Notes: generated by a model from the sequence alone, not told the origin. A DNA stretch of 64,000 nt from Arthrobacter globiformis (GCF_003261175.1 NZ_QLNP01000067.1:124001-188000), one strand, 5' to 3'. Positions 9,251-19,100 are shown, numbered from the stretch's first letter. Made by a program: numbers and translations.

Positions 9251-9749
9251 TGACGACGTCGAACGCTTTGAGATCCCCTCAGCTGGAGGGGAAGACGACG
9301 AGCTGACCGCGGAGCTATTTCGCTCTGCGTTGCGTCCACCTGGCCGGACCGCCGGTGTGACATATCGCTGGCGTGAATTGACCGGCGAGCAAGCCCGAAG
9401 CGTGTGGACTGCTCTGGCAGCATGGGTCCGCTGGCTGGTGGCCACCTATCAGCTGACAACGTCGGTAGTCCCGGATTGCTGGTGGCGCCACTCTGAGATC
9501 GTCGCTGAGCTCTATGCCCTGCAACGCGCGGAACTGGCCTCGTACGCCAGCGACGATTCTGGTTTCGGACCCCTCGCCTTTCACGAAAGGCTGCCCCACG
9601 CCGTCGAACGTCTGCGAACTCATACCAGGACTGCCGGTTGTGTCGGGCTGCAGGCTCATAAGGACCCGACGCCGAGAATCCTCCCGACGGACACGCCGGA
9701 GTTTATCGAGTGGCAGGCGGCCGCCCACCAGCTCGTCGACGAGTTCTGA
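9240..9749 (+). CDS. DUF4913 domain protein
   Basis: The 169-residue soluble protein matches the DUF4913 family common in actinobacterial mobile elements: a conserved W-V-RWL block (AWVRWLVATYQL), then a Cys-Trp-Trp-containing segment (VPDCWWRHSEIVAELYALQRAEL) and a C-terminal EFIEWQ. The start overlaps the coupling-protein stop by 11 bases. Members are regularly found beside coupling-protein genes and may assist substrate recruitment, but no biochemical role is established. Confidence 0.75.
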   Translation: MISSDDVERFEIPSAGGEDDELTAELFRSALRPPGRTAGVTYRWRELTGEQARSVWTALAAWVRWLVATYQLTTSVVPDCWWRHSEIVAELYALQRAELASYASDDSGFGPLAFHERLPHAVERLRTHTRTAGCVGLQAHKDPTPRILPTDTPEFIEWQAAAHQLVDEF

Positions 9750-9837
9750 AGTCATGCTGCTGGCGCAGCCGAGGACATGAATTGGTATCCGCAAAGAGGT
9801 TCCGCCAGATTCCCGAGGAGCAAGGAAGGCGGCTGTC

Positions 9838-10992
9838 GTGGCCCCTAAACCTGAAGACGCATGGAGCGCGGTTACGGCCGATGTCCCGGCTGGCACGAAT
9901 ATGGGCGGTACGCGCATGACGCCGGAAGAGCGCATCGCTACTTTGACCGAGGGCCTCCATAAGATCCTGGAGAAGGCTGTGGAGTCGCCGTCGCACTGGC
10001 AGGTACTGCTGGACGCCTCGTCAACCTTGTGGCGATACTCTGGCGGCAACGTCGCATTGCTCGTGATGCAGATGGCCCAACGCGGCACCGAGGAACCCAC
10101 CCTTGTCGCTGGGTATAAGGAGTGGGCCCGCCACGGCCGTACGGTGACAAAAGGTGAACATGCACTCTGGGTGATCGCTCCGCGCACGGCGCGAGTCCAA
10201 CAGGTGGCGCTTCCCGACGGTAGCCGGCAGCGCGTGCCTGTGGGCGGTCAGTTGCCACACGGCGCCGTCGACGATGGAAAAAAGACCGTAATCACGGGAT
10301 GGCGTGGCCAGGCAGTCTTCGATGTCTCGCAGACGCAGGGTACTCCGCTGCTCGTACCGCGGGGTGGCGGCTCAGTGGTCGATTCCGCTGAACTATGGCG
10401 TTCTCTTGAAGGCGTAGCGAGGAGTCACGGATTCAACGTTGACGTCACGGATGCCCAGTATGGGCTGACCAGTGGCTTCACGGATTTCGCTGAACATCGG
10501 GTACAGGTTGGCGCCTGGCTCGGCCTTGAAGAGCGGACAGCGGTCCTTGCCCACGAGCTCGGGCACGTCCTGCTCCATGGACCCGATGACAGGCTGGGAC
10601 GCCTCTACGGGAGCAGTGCAGACCACCGTGGATTGGCTGAGGTTGAGGCCGAATCTGTGGCGTACACGGTGCTTCGAGCTCATGGCATTGATCGGGGACC
10701 ACAATCCGCAACTTACCTGGCCGGCTGGGCTGATGCCGTCCTCGGTGCGGAGAAGGATGCGATGTCCCAAGAGTCGGGCACCAAGCTTCCTGGGTCCCGT
10801 GCGGACATCGCGAAGTCGGTATTGGGCCGCGTTACTGCTGCCAGCAAGGGAATTCTCGAAATCACGCTTCCGCCGGGATTCGGCGGAAAGATCACGACCG
10901 TCGAGGCGGATCCTCGGCTGGACCCGACGGCGACTTACGTCGGGATGGGCCGGCCGGCGTCGACCGATGGGCCGGTGATGGCTGGACCCTGA
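9838..10992 (+). CDS. ArdC-like antirestriction protein with M78-type metalloprotease motif
   Basis: 384 residues from a GTG at 9838 preceded by GGAAGG. The N-terminal part (about 25-130) looks like an ArdC-type single-stranded-DNA-binding domain (WRYSGGNVALL, KGEHALWVIAP). The C-terminal part carries a zinc protease motif HELGHVLLH at about residue 238 with a downstream acidic VEAESVAY, as in ImmA/IrrE peptidases. ArdC proteins protect incoming plasmid DNA from restriction. Its place between transfer genes and SSB fits early expression in the recipient. An internal ATG at 9916 is an alternative start. Confidence 0.75.
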   Translation: MAPKPEDAWSAVTADVPAGTNMGGTRMTPEERIATLTEGLHKILEKAVESPSHWQVLLDASSTLWRYSGGNVALLVMQMAQRGTEEPTLVAGYKEWARHGRTVTKGEHALWVIAPRTARVQQVALPDGSRQRVPVGGQLPHGAVDDGKKTVITGWRGQAVFDVSQTQGTPLLVPRGGGSVVDSAELWRSLEGVARSHGFNVDVTDAQYGLTSGFTDFAEHRVQVGAWLGLEERTAVLAHELGHVLLHGPDDRLGRLYGSSADHRGLAEVEAESVAYTVLRAHGIDRGPQSATYLAGWADAVLGAEKDAMSQESGTKLPGSRADIAKSVLGRVTAASKGILEITLPPGFGGKITTVEADPRLDPTATYVGMGRPASTDGPVMAGP

Positions 10993-11052
10993 CGTCGACT
11001 GCGTTTATCTGTCCGGCGGGAGAGTCCCGCTGGTTCCTGAAAGGAGAAGTAA

Positions 11053-11562
11053 ATGGGCACCAAGATCCCGATCAACATCGCGGGCAACCTAGTTGCCGAC
11101 CCCGAGCTCACCGTTGGTGAAAGCGGGGTGGCCCACGCCAAGCTAAGGGTCGCTGTCAATCAGCGAATCCAGGGGGCGGACGGCACGTGGCAGGACGGCG
11201 AACCCGTCTTTCACAACGTATCCGCGTTCCGGGCGCTCGCAGAGAACGCCGCGACTTCGCTGAAGAAGGGGGACCCGGTCACCGTGGCGGGTGAGCTGGA
11301 GTTCCGTTCGTACGAGAAGGATGGCGAACGCCGCGAAGCCCGTCGCATTGTTGCCGACACCATCGGACCGGATCTGCGGTTCGGCACGGCGGCATACCAG
11401 CGTTCGTCGCATGCGGCGGGCGTGGTGGCCTCTCCCGAGGTTCAAACCGGTGTCGAGGCGGCAGCTGTCGAATCTGTGGCGCCGGCGTACAACGTCTCGT
11501 TGAAGCCTCCGGTGTTTCTGCCTCGTAAAAGCCAAGCGGCCGGGAATCAGATCAGCTTCTAG
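11053..11562 (+). CDS. ssb: Single-stranded DNA-binding protein
   Basis: A 169-residue SSB with an N-terminal OB fold (about residues 1-110: INIAGNLVADPEL, VFHNVSAFRALAENA, GDPVTVAGELEFRSYE). It is preceded by AAAGGAG, a strong ribosome binding site. The C-terminal tail lacks the acidic DDDIPF-type tip of housekeeping SSBs and ends in AAGNQISF, as often in plasmid-encoded versions. It would coat the transferred strand in the recipient. A strong terminator at 11606-11649 ends the operon. Confidence 0.9.
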   Translation: MGTKIPINIAGNLVADPELTVGESGVAHAKLRVAVNQRIQGADGTWQDGEPVFHNVSAFRALAENAATSLKKGDPVTVAGELEFRSYEKDGERREARRIVADTIGPDLRFGTAAYQRSSHAAGVVASPEVQTGVEAAAVESVAPAYNVSLKPPVFLPRKSQAAGNQISF

Positions 11563-11605
11563 CCACCGCCGGTGAGTCGCGCAGTGGCGCTCGTGGCCTG
11601 ATAAT

Positions 11606-11649
11606 ACGAGGAATCGGAAGGCAAGCTTGGCTGCCTTCCGATTCCTCGT
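11606..11649. terminator. Terminator at the end of the conjugation operon
   Basis: An 18-bp perfect stem (11606-11623 with 11632-11649, loop AGCTTGGC) followed by a short T-rich stretch, 44 bases after the ssb stop codon. Confidence 0.8.
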
Positions 11650-12040
11650 TTAAGCGGCACCTGTTCAACCTGCCCTGGAACAGCAGATGATTCGGATGCG
11701 AACTGATCCCGTAGGCAGAAGAGGGGGCTTCGGACTCGGGAGACTGCCTACGTCCGGGCGCCGCGCGACACCGACCCTCCGGCAGGTGCGCTCGGCATGC
11801 TTATGGGCGGGGCGGGGCGGGCACAGCCGAAAGTTGCTGTTCGATGCCGCCTGACCTGGCGCCCCCGCCTGTACGGACGGAGTACCGAGGACACCAGTGG
11901 CCCGAACTGGAAGAGGACACGAGCGGCGCAGTGGGGGCCGGGGAAAGCACCTCCGGCGACTTCCATCGCTCTGATGCCGTAACGGAGCGGACAAGCATCC
12001 CGAGATCGCCGCCGGCCCCCAATACCTACAGCGCCTACTC
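11650..12040. other. Gene-poor interval
   Basis: About 390 bases of GC-rich sequence. Overlapping open frames exist on both strands, but all are proline- and arginine-rich with no start site or recognisable motif. No gene can be supported here. Confidence 0.4.
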
Positions 12041-12217
12041 TTGAAGTTTGCACGCGAGTGTTGGGAGCACCTAGCCGAATTTCTGCGAGAGGCCGTGCTC
12101 TCCGTTCTAGCATGGGCCCAAGACGTTCGGGACCCTGCCAAGCGCGAGCTGATGGAGTCTGCCGGTAAGAAGGAAAACGCGATGATGGTGACAAATGCGA
12201 CGAATTACTCTTTCTAG
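12041..12217 (+). pseudogene. Probable gene remnant (C-terminal piece)
   Basis: A 58-codon frame that could start at TTG 12041 and is open upstream to a TGA near 11971. It encodes an amphipathic helical sequence (EHLAEFLREAVLSVLAWAQ) with normal actinobacterial codon use and ends at TAG 12215-12217. There is no good start or ribosome binding site. It is probably the surviving tail of a deleted gene, or a small gene using a rare start. Confidence 0.3.
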
Positions 12218-12226
12218 TCCTGCCAA

Positions 12227-12886
12227 CTAGCTTTCAGTTTCCCGGGAGGGCGGGACCGTACCTTCGTGTGCGGATTCATCGGATGCAGGCGACGGCATTT
12301 TCTCCCCAAACCCCCAAAAGGACTTGACGACGGCGTACATTCTCGGCATAGCAGTCAGGATCACGGTCAAAGTTGCCGCAATGAGGAGGCCGCCACCAAA
12401 AGTGGGAAGGAAGGAGTTCTCCTTGGGCCGGAAATAAGTGTAGGAGACGGCTACACCATAGAGAGCGCAAACGAGGAAAGCGGTCTGTCGAAGAGGGCTG
12501 CGGGCCCTATACGCCGCCACCGTAACCATAAGTACGATTGCAGTTACCGCGCCGACTTCATAATTTGTCGTCGTCAGGTCGCCGCCGAATCCAAACGGTT
12601 CCGCAGGGGAAGGGGCCTCTAGGTGCACTGTTGGCCAGACCGGAATGATTGAGATGCTTGCGATCACAAAACCCAGAACCAAGGCTGCAAGGCAAAGTTC
12701 AAGGAGGCCATCGCGTTTGACGCTAGCGATCCACGCCAAACCCGGGGAGTGTTCCAGTCGACTGCCCTCACTCATGGCGAAAAGTGGCAGGCTGGCGAGC
12801 GCTAAGAGAATGACGACTGGCGCTGCGGGCGCCCAGATGCCCGACAACCAGTTGATGATGACGCCGCAAACAACTACACCAGCCAC
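12227..12886 (-). CDS. Hypothetical polytopic membrane protein
   Basis: 219 residues from a GTG at 12886 with five or six hydrophobic segments (for example VVILLALASLPLFA, CLAALVLGFVIASISII, LLIAATLTVILTAM) and a polar C-terminal tail. The frame stays open another 27 codons upstream to a TAG, and the sequence there (IPAEEFTGQSSTLPAEAKSG) looks coding, so the true start may lie upstream at a rare codon or have been lost to mutation. No family recognised; it converges on the remnant at 12041-12217. Confidence 0.55.
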   Translation of the reverse strand: MAGVVVCGVIINWLSGIWAPAAPVVILLALASLPLFAMSEGSRLEHSPGLAWIASVKRDGLLELCLAALVLGFVIASISIIPVWPTVHLEAPSPAEPFGFGGDLTTTNYEVGAVTAIVLMVTVAAYRARSPLRQTAFLVCALYGVAVSYTYFRPKENSFLPTFGGGLLIAATLTVILTAMPRMYAVVKSFWGFGEKMPSPASDESAHEGTVPPSRETES

Positions 12887-13128
12887 GCTTCCCCATACAC
12901 CGCTCTTTGCTTCGGCGGGTAGTGTGGATGACTGTCCGGTGAATTCTTCTGCTGGAATTTGGCCCCCCTAGATATCAATAATTCGCCGGTAGGCGAATCG
13001 AGCAAGTAGCCGCTCGGATGCCAATTATCCAGACTCGGGCCGCTTACGCGAAAACCTATGTCGCCGAATGCTGACAGCCGCGGGGGCGCCGCAAAGCGCT
13101 GTGAGATGCGACAAGGACGACCAGGGTC

Positions 13129-13648
13129 TCAGACGGGTCCTGTGCTTTCCGCTTTTTGGGTCAGCTGGCTCCCGCCGACGGCGTACTGGTCAAACGGAAT
13201 GTTGAGATCGCGCTTGACGGCCTTCACGTACTCGCCTTTCAGCCGGTGGTAGTCCCGTAGGGCGCCCCGAAAGTTATACCCGTCTTGCATACCCGGTCCA
13301 AAAAGTACGTCATGAAAAATCTTGTCCGTGAAGTTTTCCATATCTACGGCAGCCTCCCTGACGGAAGTAGGTGCCATTAGCTCAAGGGCTCCCAGCTGGG
13401 CTGCAGCAAACTTCTCCTTCAGATCTTCCTCTGTAGTTTGTTGGGCACGGTATGCGGTCGCCGCAAACATAAGAGAGTGGGACGAGTTGAGGAACGCGCT
13501 ATACGCCTCTATTTTTTGGTCGCGGAGCCACTTTTCGTGCTCCTTTTTTTGTTGCCACTCTGTTATAGATGCTGAACGCCCCAGCCACGAGTCCGCCGCC
13601 GAACGCGCTTGCAAGGAGGGTGGGCAGGATGGCAGTCAAGTCGGTCAT
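13129..13648 (-). pseudogene. Frameshifted small membrane protein (RRQW/YSKTL type)
   Basis: An ATG at 13648 starts a frame with a membrane segment (LTAILPTLLASAFGGGLVAGAF) that is lost unless the frame changes at a run of seven A (minus strand; T-run 13544-13550). After removing one base there, the frame continues as KKEHEKWLRDQKIEAYSAF to the stop at 13129, giving 172 residues. The joined protein has the same layout and linker motif as the gene at 1575-2117. This is a single-base homopolymer indel: a real mutation, a sequencing error, or slippage-dependent expression. It is divergent from the VADLI-type partner at 13709. Confidence 0.6.
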
Positions 13649-13708
13649 AGCTCAAATGGTAAGTGGAGGTGAACGGGCAGGCCGGACACCGCAGCTAGAC
13701 TGCGATTC

Positions 13709-14359
13709 ATGTTCTGGGGTATCGATCAAAAAGACTGGTTGCAATTGTGGAGCGGCGCCCTTGGTTCCCTGGGCGGTGCTGTCGTTGGGGTGTTCGGCAC
13801 GTTTTTCGCCGCGATCATTGGCGGCGTCGTGGCGCTGGTGGTTGTCCGGCTGAGCAATGACTATCAAGAACGGCTAGCCCGACAACAGGGCGAACTGCAA
13901 GGGCGACTGGCCGCTGAGCAGGCCGAACAGCAGAAAGCTGAGGCGGCCCGCATAAGAGAAAACAGCTTGGTTGCCGACCTCATTGTCGCCACGGGCGACA
14001 TGCTCGATGCCCTATGGGAGGGCCGCGAGGCCGTTGAGGCCGTTCGGCGCCGTATGGCGGCCACCGTAACTGTTTGGAAGTTTGAAACGCGCAACCCAGA
14101 TCTGTTCGCCGTGATTTCCGCGTGGCCCCACTACATTCACAACAAAGCGCGGTATGCACTGGATAGCCCAATTCAGTCGGATCGAATTGAGGCCCACGGT
14201 GAACTCCGGGCCCGCGTAGGCAAATTTGCGACGGCAATGGAAGCGTGGCCGACAGCGGATGCCGCGAAACGCGCCGAAATCTTGGCGGATCTGAAACTGC
14301 CGCCGGGTGGGGTCATAATCCTTCCAGCCGATCCACTCGCTAAGGTCAACCGCCCCTAG
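13709..14359 (+). CDS. Single-pass membrane protein with cytoplasmic coiled coil (VADLI type)
   Basis: 216 residues with a long hydrophobic N-terminal region (about residues 15-50, possibly two close membrane passes), a glutamine/alanine-rich coiled coil (RQQGELQGRLAAEQAEQQK) and a helical C-terminal domain. The motif NSLVADLIVATGDML resembles TSHVADLIAANFRYL in the protein at 874-1545. The adjacent divergent gene is of the same type as 1575-2117, so the module seen at 0.9-2.1 kb occurs again here. Function unknown. Confidence 0.65.
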   Translation: MFWGIDQKDWLQLWSGALGSLGGAVVGVFGTFFAAIIGGVVALVVVRLSNDYQERLARQQGELQGRLAAEQAEQQKAEAARIRENSLVADLIVATGDMLDALWEGREAVEAVRRRMAATVTVWKFETRNPDLFAVISAWPHYIHNKARYALDSPIQSDRIEAHGELRARVGKFATAMEAWPTADAAKRAEILADLKLPPGGVIILPADPLAKVNRP

Positions 14360-14377
14360 ACTCGCCAGCGTGCCGAT

Positions 14378-14415
14378 GGTTGGGGCGCAACTCCAGGCAG
14401 AGTTGCGCCCCAACC
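14378..14415. terminator. Hairpin between convergent genes
   Basis: A perfect 15-bp GC-rich stem (14378-14392 with 14401-14415, loop CCAGGCAG) placed exactly between the convergent genes ending at 14359 and 14422, as expected for a shared bidirectional terminator. Confidence 0.75.
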
Positions 14416-14421
14416 GGGTGC

Positions 14422-14955
14422 CTACTTGGTCTTGCAGCTGGCGTCCGTGTCGGACGAAAGCCCGAGCTTAAGCCGGATCTTCTGGGCGGTGGGTTTGGCT
14501 GGCCCGCTGGCCCAGTCGTTCCACGCCGTCAAGAACCCCTCGTCGTTGACTTGGTTTGCTGCGGCTTCTGTGCCGCTCAGGTCCCCGTACATGCTTTCGG
14601 CGAGGGCAGCAACGTCCGCCTTGACGTTTTCGGGCCAAAGTACCTTCTCGTCCGACAGGGTTTCGATTGCCTTTCTGTACCCGTCGCGCAGTGCCGCCGT
14701 CGCCGACTTTGCTGCCTTGAGGTTGAACGGTTCAGCTTGTACAACCGTGCTTGCCTTATCCGCGAGGATATTGCTTGGGCAGATCGTGGCTAGGTAAAAC
14801 TTCCCAGCTTCGGCTTTCGTCATGACGGTTGGAGTCGGTGACGGCGTTGCCGTTGCTACTGCCGTCTCAGTCGGAGCGCCGCTGGCTGGCGCCCCGCCGC
14901 TGCAGCCTGTGAGGGCCAAGGCGCCCAATGCCAAGACGGCACATATCTTCTTCAA
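14422..14955 (-). CDS. Putative lipoprotein
   Basis: The 177-residue product starts with a lipoprotein signal peptide: MKK, a hydrophobic stretch and the lipobox LTGC with Cys at residue 18. A Thr/Pro-rich linker follows (residues 25-45), then a helical domain of about 130 residues. It would be anchored to the outer face of the membrane. Two further cysteines (in ATICPS and near the C-terminus in DASCKTK) might form a disulfide. No family is recognised; surface or entry exclusion would be possible in this context but is a guess. Confidence 0.7.
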   Translation of the reverse strand: MKKICAVLALGALALTGCSGGAPASGAPTETAVATATPSPTPTVMTKAEAGKFYLATICPSNILADKASTVVQAEPFNLKAAKSATAALRDGYRKAIETLSDEKVLWPENVKADVAALAESMYGDLSGTEAAANQVNDEGFLTAWNDWASGPAKPTAQKIRLKLGLSSDTDASCKTK

Positions 14956-15177
14956 TTCATTTCCCCCAGTGGGTGCGAGTGCTGTATGAGTGACACCCGA
15001 TAGTAAGCAACAGACCCGGAAGTCGTTGAATCCTCAACATAAAAGCCGTTCAGCGGGCCCGAGTTGTGGGTCTTTTTTCTGCGGGAGAGAACACCGCAAC
15101 CCGGTGGAGGGGCGGTCGCCGGCTTTCGGCCAGCGACGCGACCTACCCCACCACCCTGCGGCCGGATTCTTCGCGGA

Positions 15178-15405
15178 TTACTTGGCTTTGTTGCCGGTGT
15201 TGACCCAGCCGACCGGCGGCCAGGGTTCGGCGACGTCGGCCGGCACAGTGACGCTTTCGCCGCTGCCGTAGACCTTGCCGTCGTGGCTGACTTGGTACGG
15301 GGCCGCGACTCTTACCGTGACGTCGGCCGGTGCCGGGCCCGCAGCTGTGGGTGCCTCGGTGTCTGCCGGTGCATCGTCGGCCTTTCGTGCTGCTGCCCGG
15401 GTCAT
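15178..15405 (-). CDS. Small phage-type protein downstream of a capsid remnant
   Basis: 75 residues with an Ala-rich N-terminus and a compact C-terminal part (VRVAAPYQVSHDGKVYGSG... AEPWPPVGWV). This pattern is common in small actinophage genes located just after the major capsid gene. Its ATG overlaps the stop of the capsid-like fragment at 15402-15524 (ATGA), the coupling expected in an intact phage structural operon. It is probably left over from a prophage rather than functional here. Confidence 0.55.
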   Translation of the reverse strand: MTRAAARKADDAPADTEAPTAAGPAPADVTVRVAAPYQVSHDGKVYGSGESVTVPADVAEPWPPVGWVNTGNKAK

Positions 15406-15524
15406 AGTCCTGTCACTTTCACGATGGCGGCCGGGCGGGTCACGCCCAGCTGCAGCCGTTCCTCAGCCACGAACGCTGTCTGGTTCAGTTGGAATGCGTC
15501 GTTGTGGGCGTTGTTGGTTTGCAT
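15402..15524 (-). pseudogene. C-terminal fragment of a phage major capsid protein
   Basis: The last 40 codons of a frame ending at 15402 read FQLNQTAFVAEERLQLGV then TRPAAIVKVTG, which matches the usual C-terminal ending of HK97-type actinophage capsid proteins (a segment like ERVGFGVMRPAAFVKVT). Only the tail is present; the sequence upstream to 15640 does not continue the protein. With the coupled small gene at 15178-15405 it marks a decayed prophage fragment. Confidence 0.55.
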
Positions 15525-15639
15525 CTTCAATAACAAACCTCTTGTGGGAAAGTGGGAGCCATACCTGGGCCAGCCGACTCATCGCCTACTTACGCTCGTC
15601 GCCACAGTCCTAGCGCTCCTCCAGCACTCCTTGGCTTGC

Positions 15640-16167
15640 TCACGCGTTGGCCGCCGCCGGCGCCCAGGCAAGGCAGTCTGAAGCAGGCAGGTAGTATGTT
15701 GCCGGCCACGGCAAACCCGGCATGACTTGAGCAGGATCCGGTGAAATAAGTAGCACGGAGCCGGGCCAGATTGGTTCGTGCAGGGACTCAAGCCAAGCGG
15801 GCTGCACGTGGTCAAAGCGGTTCCACTTGATGGTGATCCAAGATCCTGTGGGCTCAAGGGCATCGACGCTCAGCACGGTGACCTCCGCCGTCGTGCCGTG
15901 TAGGCGCTTCGCCTCATCGAAGTACTTCCACCTCTCCCTTGCTGCCGCCGTCCAACTACGCCGCCGACGTACCCGGGCCAGCCAGATCGCACCAACGATG
16001 GGCGCAGCGAGAAGGAATGCAATAGCCGCCATCATTGATGGCCATTGAGACGGCCAGCTCGCGGCAATAGATGCTAGAAGAGAGGCGGCACAGATCACCG
16101 TCACCAGGCTGACGAGGATCAGCGCAGGCGTCGCAAGCTTCGGCTTCAGGACTGGGTTAGCTTCCAC
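15640..16167 (-). CDS. Hypothetical membrane protein downstream of the relaxase
   Basis: 175 residues with two N-terminal membrane helices (about 14-36 and 44-64), a basic loop (RVRRRRSW) and a soluble C-terminal domain rich in beta-type sequence (AEVTVLSVDALEPTGSWITIKWNRF, GSVLLISPDP). It starts 20 bases after the relaxase stop on the same strand and is probably co-transcribed. The combination of two helices and a small beta domain is reminiscent of NfeD- or DUF3592-like proteins, but I do not assign it. Confidence 0.6.
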   Translation of the reverse strand: MEANPVLKPKLATPALILVSLVTVICAASLLASIAASWPSQWPSMMAAIAFLLAAPIVGAIWLARVRRRRSWTAAARERWKYFDEAKRLHGTTAEVTVLSVDALEPTGSWITIKWNRFDHVQPAWLESLHEPIWPGSVLLISPDPAQVMPGLPWPATYYLPASDCLAWAPAAANA

Positions 16168-16186
16168 TGGTTACCCCCGTGCCAGT

Positions 16187-19100
16187 TTAGAGCTGCCAGC
16201 CGACATTGATAAGGCTGTCTGCTTGAGTGACCGGTTCTCCAACCCAGCCGTGCCCCTGCGGCCGTCCGGTAAGCGGGAGAGCCAGCCGGCCGATGAGCTG
16301 GTCAATGGCCGCGCGCTGCTCCCGTTGCTCCCACTCGTACGCTGCTGGAACGGGTCCCAAAGGAAGCGGTGAATCTTCAATGCCCCATCTGTCCCTGAAA
16401 ATCGCGACCCGGCCTACGACGTCGTGTGCGTGATCTGACCGGGTGTCCGGGTCCAAACTGTCCACAAGGTTCCGTTTCCATACCGCATCATGAGTGAGGG
16501 CGCCTCTGATGATGTGATCCATCCTGTGTCGCATCCGTTCCTGAACTTGGCTAATTAGGTTTGTCAGATCAGGGCGTGGGGACTGCACTGGGGCTAGCGG
16601 ATCCTCTGCAACTGCGGGCATCTCAGTGAGGAAGCGCCGGAGCCGGGAATGGACCACGGCTGCCACCTCTTTGGCCGATTCGCTGGTTCCCAGGGTGGCC
16701 TTCACCACGCGCTGGGCGCTTGGACGGCTGACCTGAACAGAGCGGCGCCAGGCCGCAACAGTCGCGCCCCAGGCTGGAGACTGCTGCAGCTCAGCCACTG
16801 AGCCGGCGGAGTACGTCTCGAGGAATGCCGACAGGTCCTCGGCAGCGGCGATTTGCGCGAGATAATCGAACTCAGCACTGAGGCGCTGCAAGCTATCCGC
16901 TTTCGTCCTCTCCGCGTCGCGGACTTCGTGGGCCGTCCGTTCAGCGCCCTCGGCAGCAAGGACTTCGCCTAGGATCTGCTGCCATGTGGCTTGCAGGGCG
17001 GGATCCAGAGGTTCGTCCTCCAGCGGATCGCTCTCACTGACATAGGCATGGTTTCCCACGCGTCCACGGGTCATGCTCACATACAGCAGCTCTCGTGTGA
17101 GACGACCCTGCGTCACGACGGTATGTCCTGTGTCCACCGTCAGGCCCTGCGAACGGTGGGCAGTTGTCGCATATCCGAGCTCAACTGAATTCGCTACGTA
17201 GTCGCGGGTCAAGGAAATGGTTGCACCGGTATCCCGGCGCACGGCGGTGAGGGAACCGTTACGCCGGTCTGCACGGACGACGTCGAGCATGGTTCCGTTC
17301 CGGATGAAGTCTCCATTGCTGTCCATGATTGTGCGGTCATTCTGGCGGGCGATGACGGCGTCACCGCGGCCTGCACGTGATCCCTCACTGATCGGTACCG
17401 CTTGCTCGGCGTCTACGTCACCTTGGATAACCCGGTCGGCCTGGGCACGCTGATTGAGCATGCTCACGGTGTCATTCTCGGCTGCAATGAGAATGGAGGA
17501 CTTGCTGGCCTTAATGTCCGCCTGCCAATTGAGATAGGCCTGATCGACCATGTCCAGGTATGAACCGTGTCGGAGGCGTCCGTGCCGGTTGTACTCGGCA
17601 ACTGCAGAGAAATCACCAGACCGGAGCTTCAGTGATGCGCCTTGCTCCCAGACCTGCTCGAACCGCCAAATAGTTGTCAGCCGGGACGTCTTGCCTTGAC
17701 GGTCCAGCCAGCCAAGGATGCCGCCAGCATCAATGGCGTCCAGTTGTCCCGGGTCGCCCACCAGCAGGACCTTCGCCCCGGCGTCTCGCGCCTGCTGTAC
17801 CAAGGCGGCCAGCTGAAGAGTGGACACCATCGAGGCCTCGTCGACGACGACCAGCTGGTTCCGATGAAAACGCCACCTGTCCTGTTCGGCAGCGAGCCAT
17901 GCGGCCTTCTGTGCCAGCCGGACGGTGTGTGGGTTCCTGTCGCCCTGGTGAAGAGTAAGACGCTGCTCCGCATCGAAGAGCTGGGCCGCCCGGTTACCGG
18001 CTCCCTGACCAGCGGACTCGTAGAGCCATTTGGCGACATTCTCAGTGGTCATTGCAAGCTCTCGCCCCAGAACCTCGGCGCTTGCTGCTGCCGGTGCCAG
18101 GCCAACCACGGTACCCGTGCCGAATCCTGCTTCCCAAGCTGCCTTAACCGCACCGAGTGTGGTGGTCTTGCCAGTACCGGCGGGACCTACGATGGCATCG
18201 AGCTGGTTGCCGCTGAGCAAGACAGTGGCTGCAGCCGCGCGTTGATCAGAGTGCAATTCCAGACGGCCATGGTGCTTGTAAAGGGAGAGCGATTCCATGG
18301 TGACTTCTGCGCCCACGACCGGACCGCCGTCGTCGTTCCTTGCGTCCATGACGGCATCCTCGGCGGCAAGGGTTCCTGCATCCGTGAACAGGCGGGAGCC
18401 CTGGAACTCGAAGACCGAATGTCCTGCGAAATGAAGATCAGAATGCGCATCGACCGGGACGGTGTAACGGCGCTCGTTGAGCGCCACGGACTGGTTTTCC
18501 GCGGCCCTGGCCACGGCATCGATCATGGCGTTACGGTCCTCCGCTGTTTTGCAGCGAATTTCGGCGCAGACACGTTCCGCTTCCGCGATGAGGTTCCACC
18601 GGTTCCAGGTGGCACGTTTCATGGCCACACGCTCCCGTGCCAGTGACCCGACGGCGTCGTTCCAGGACGGAGCGAAGTCACGGGAGCGGAATGGGGTTCT
18701 TTGGCTGCGCCGAACCGTTGCGGCGAGAACATGACTTGGGCTAAAGCCTTTGTTGGTTGCCCGCTTCTGCCACTGCGCTGAGAGTTCGTGCAGTGGTGCG
18801 ACCGTTTCCGATTTGGCTGTTCGGGTTGAAAGGGTGGCCTGCTGCCGGAGCTTGATGATGGTTGTCGCGGATGGGGGAGTGCCGTGGCCGGCGGTCCATT
18901 CGGCAACGAGCCGGTCGGTTTCGAGATCGATAAGGCGGGAGCGGTTGGAGAACTCGCGAATCAGCGCATCGTCGACGCCGGCGAGTTGCGGGCTGGGGTT
19001 GTGTGTGGTCGCGGCCGGCTTGCGGAAGTCCGTCTCGGTGCCGAGGTTGCGGCTGAGGGCGTCGAAGAGGAGGCCGTTGTACCGCTCGCTGGCCGCGACT

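Noticed and set aside
11665-12194. Overlapping minus-strand frames of about 150 codons
   Set aside because: Proline/arginine-rich, no start site, no homology signal; kept as a gene-poor interval.
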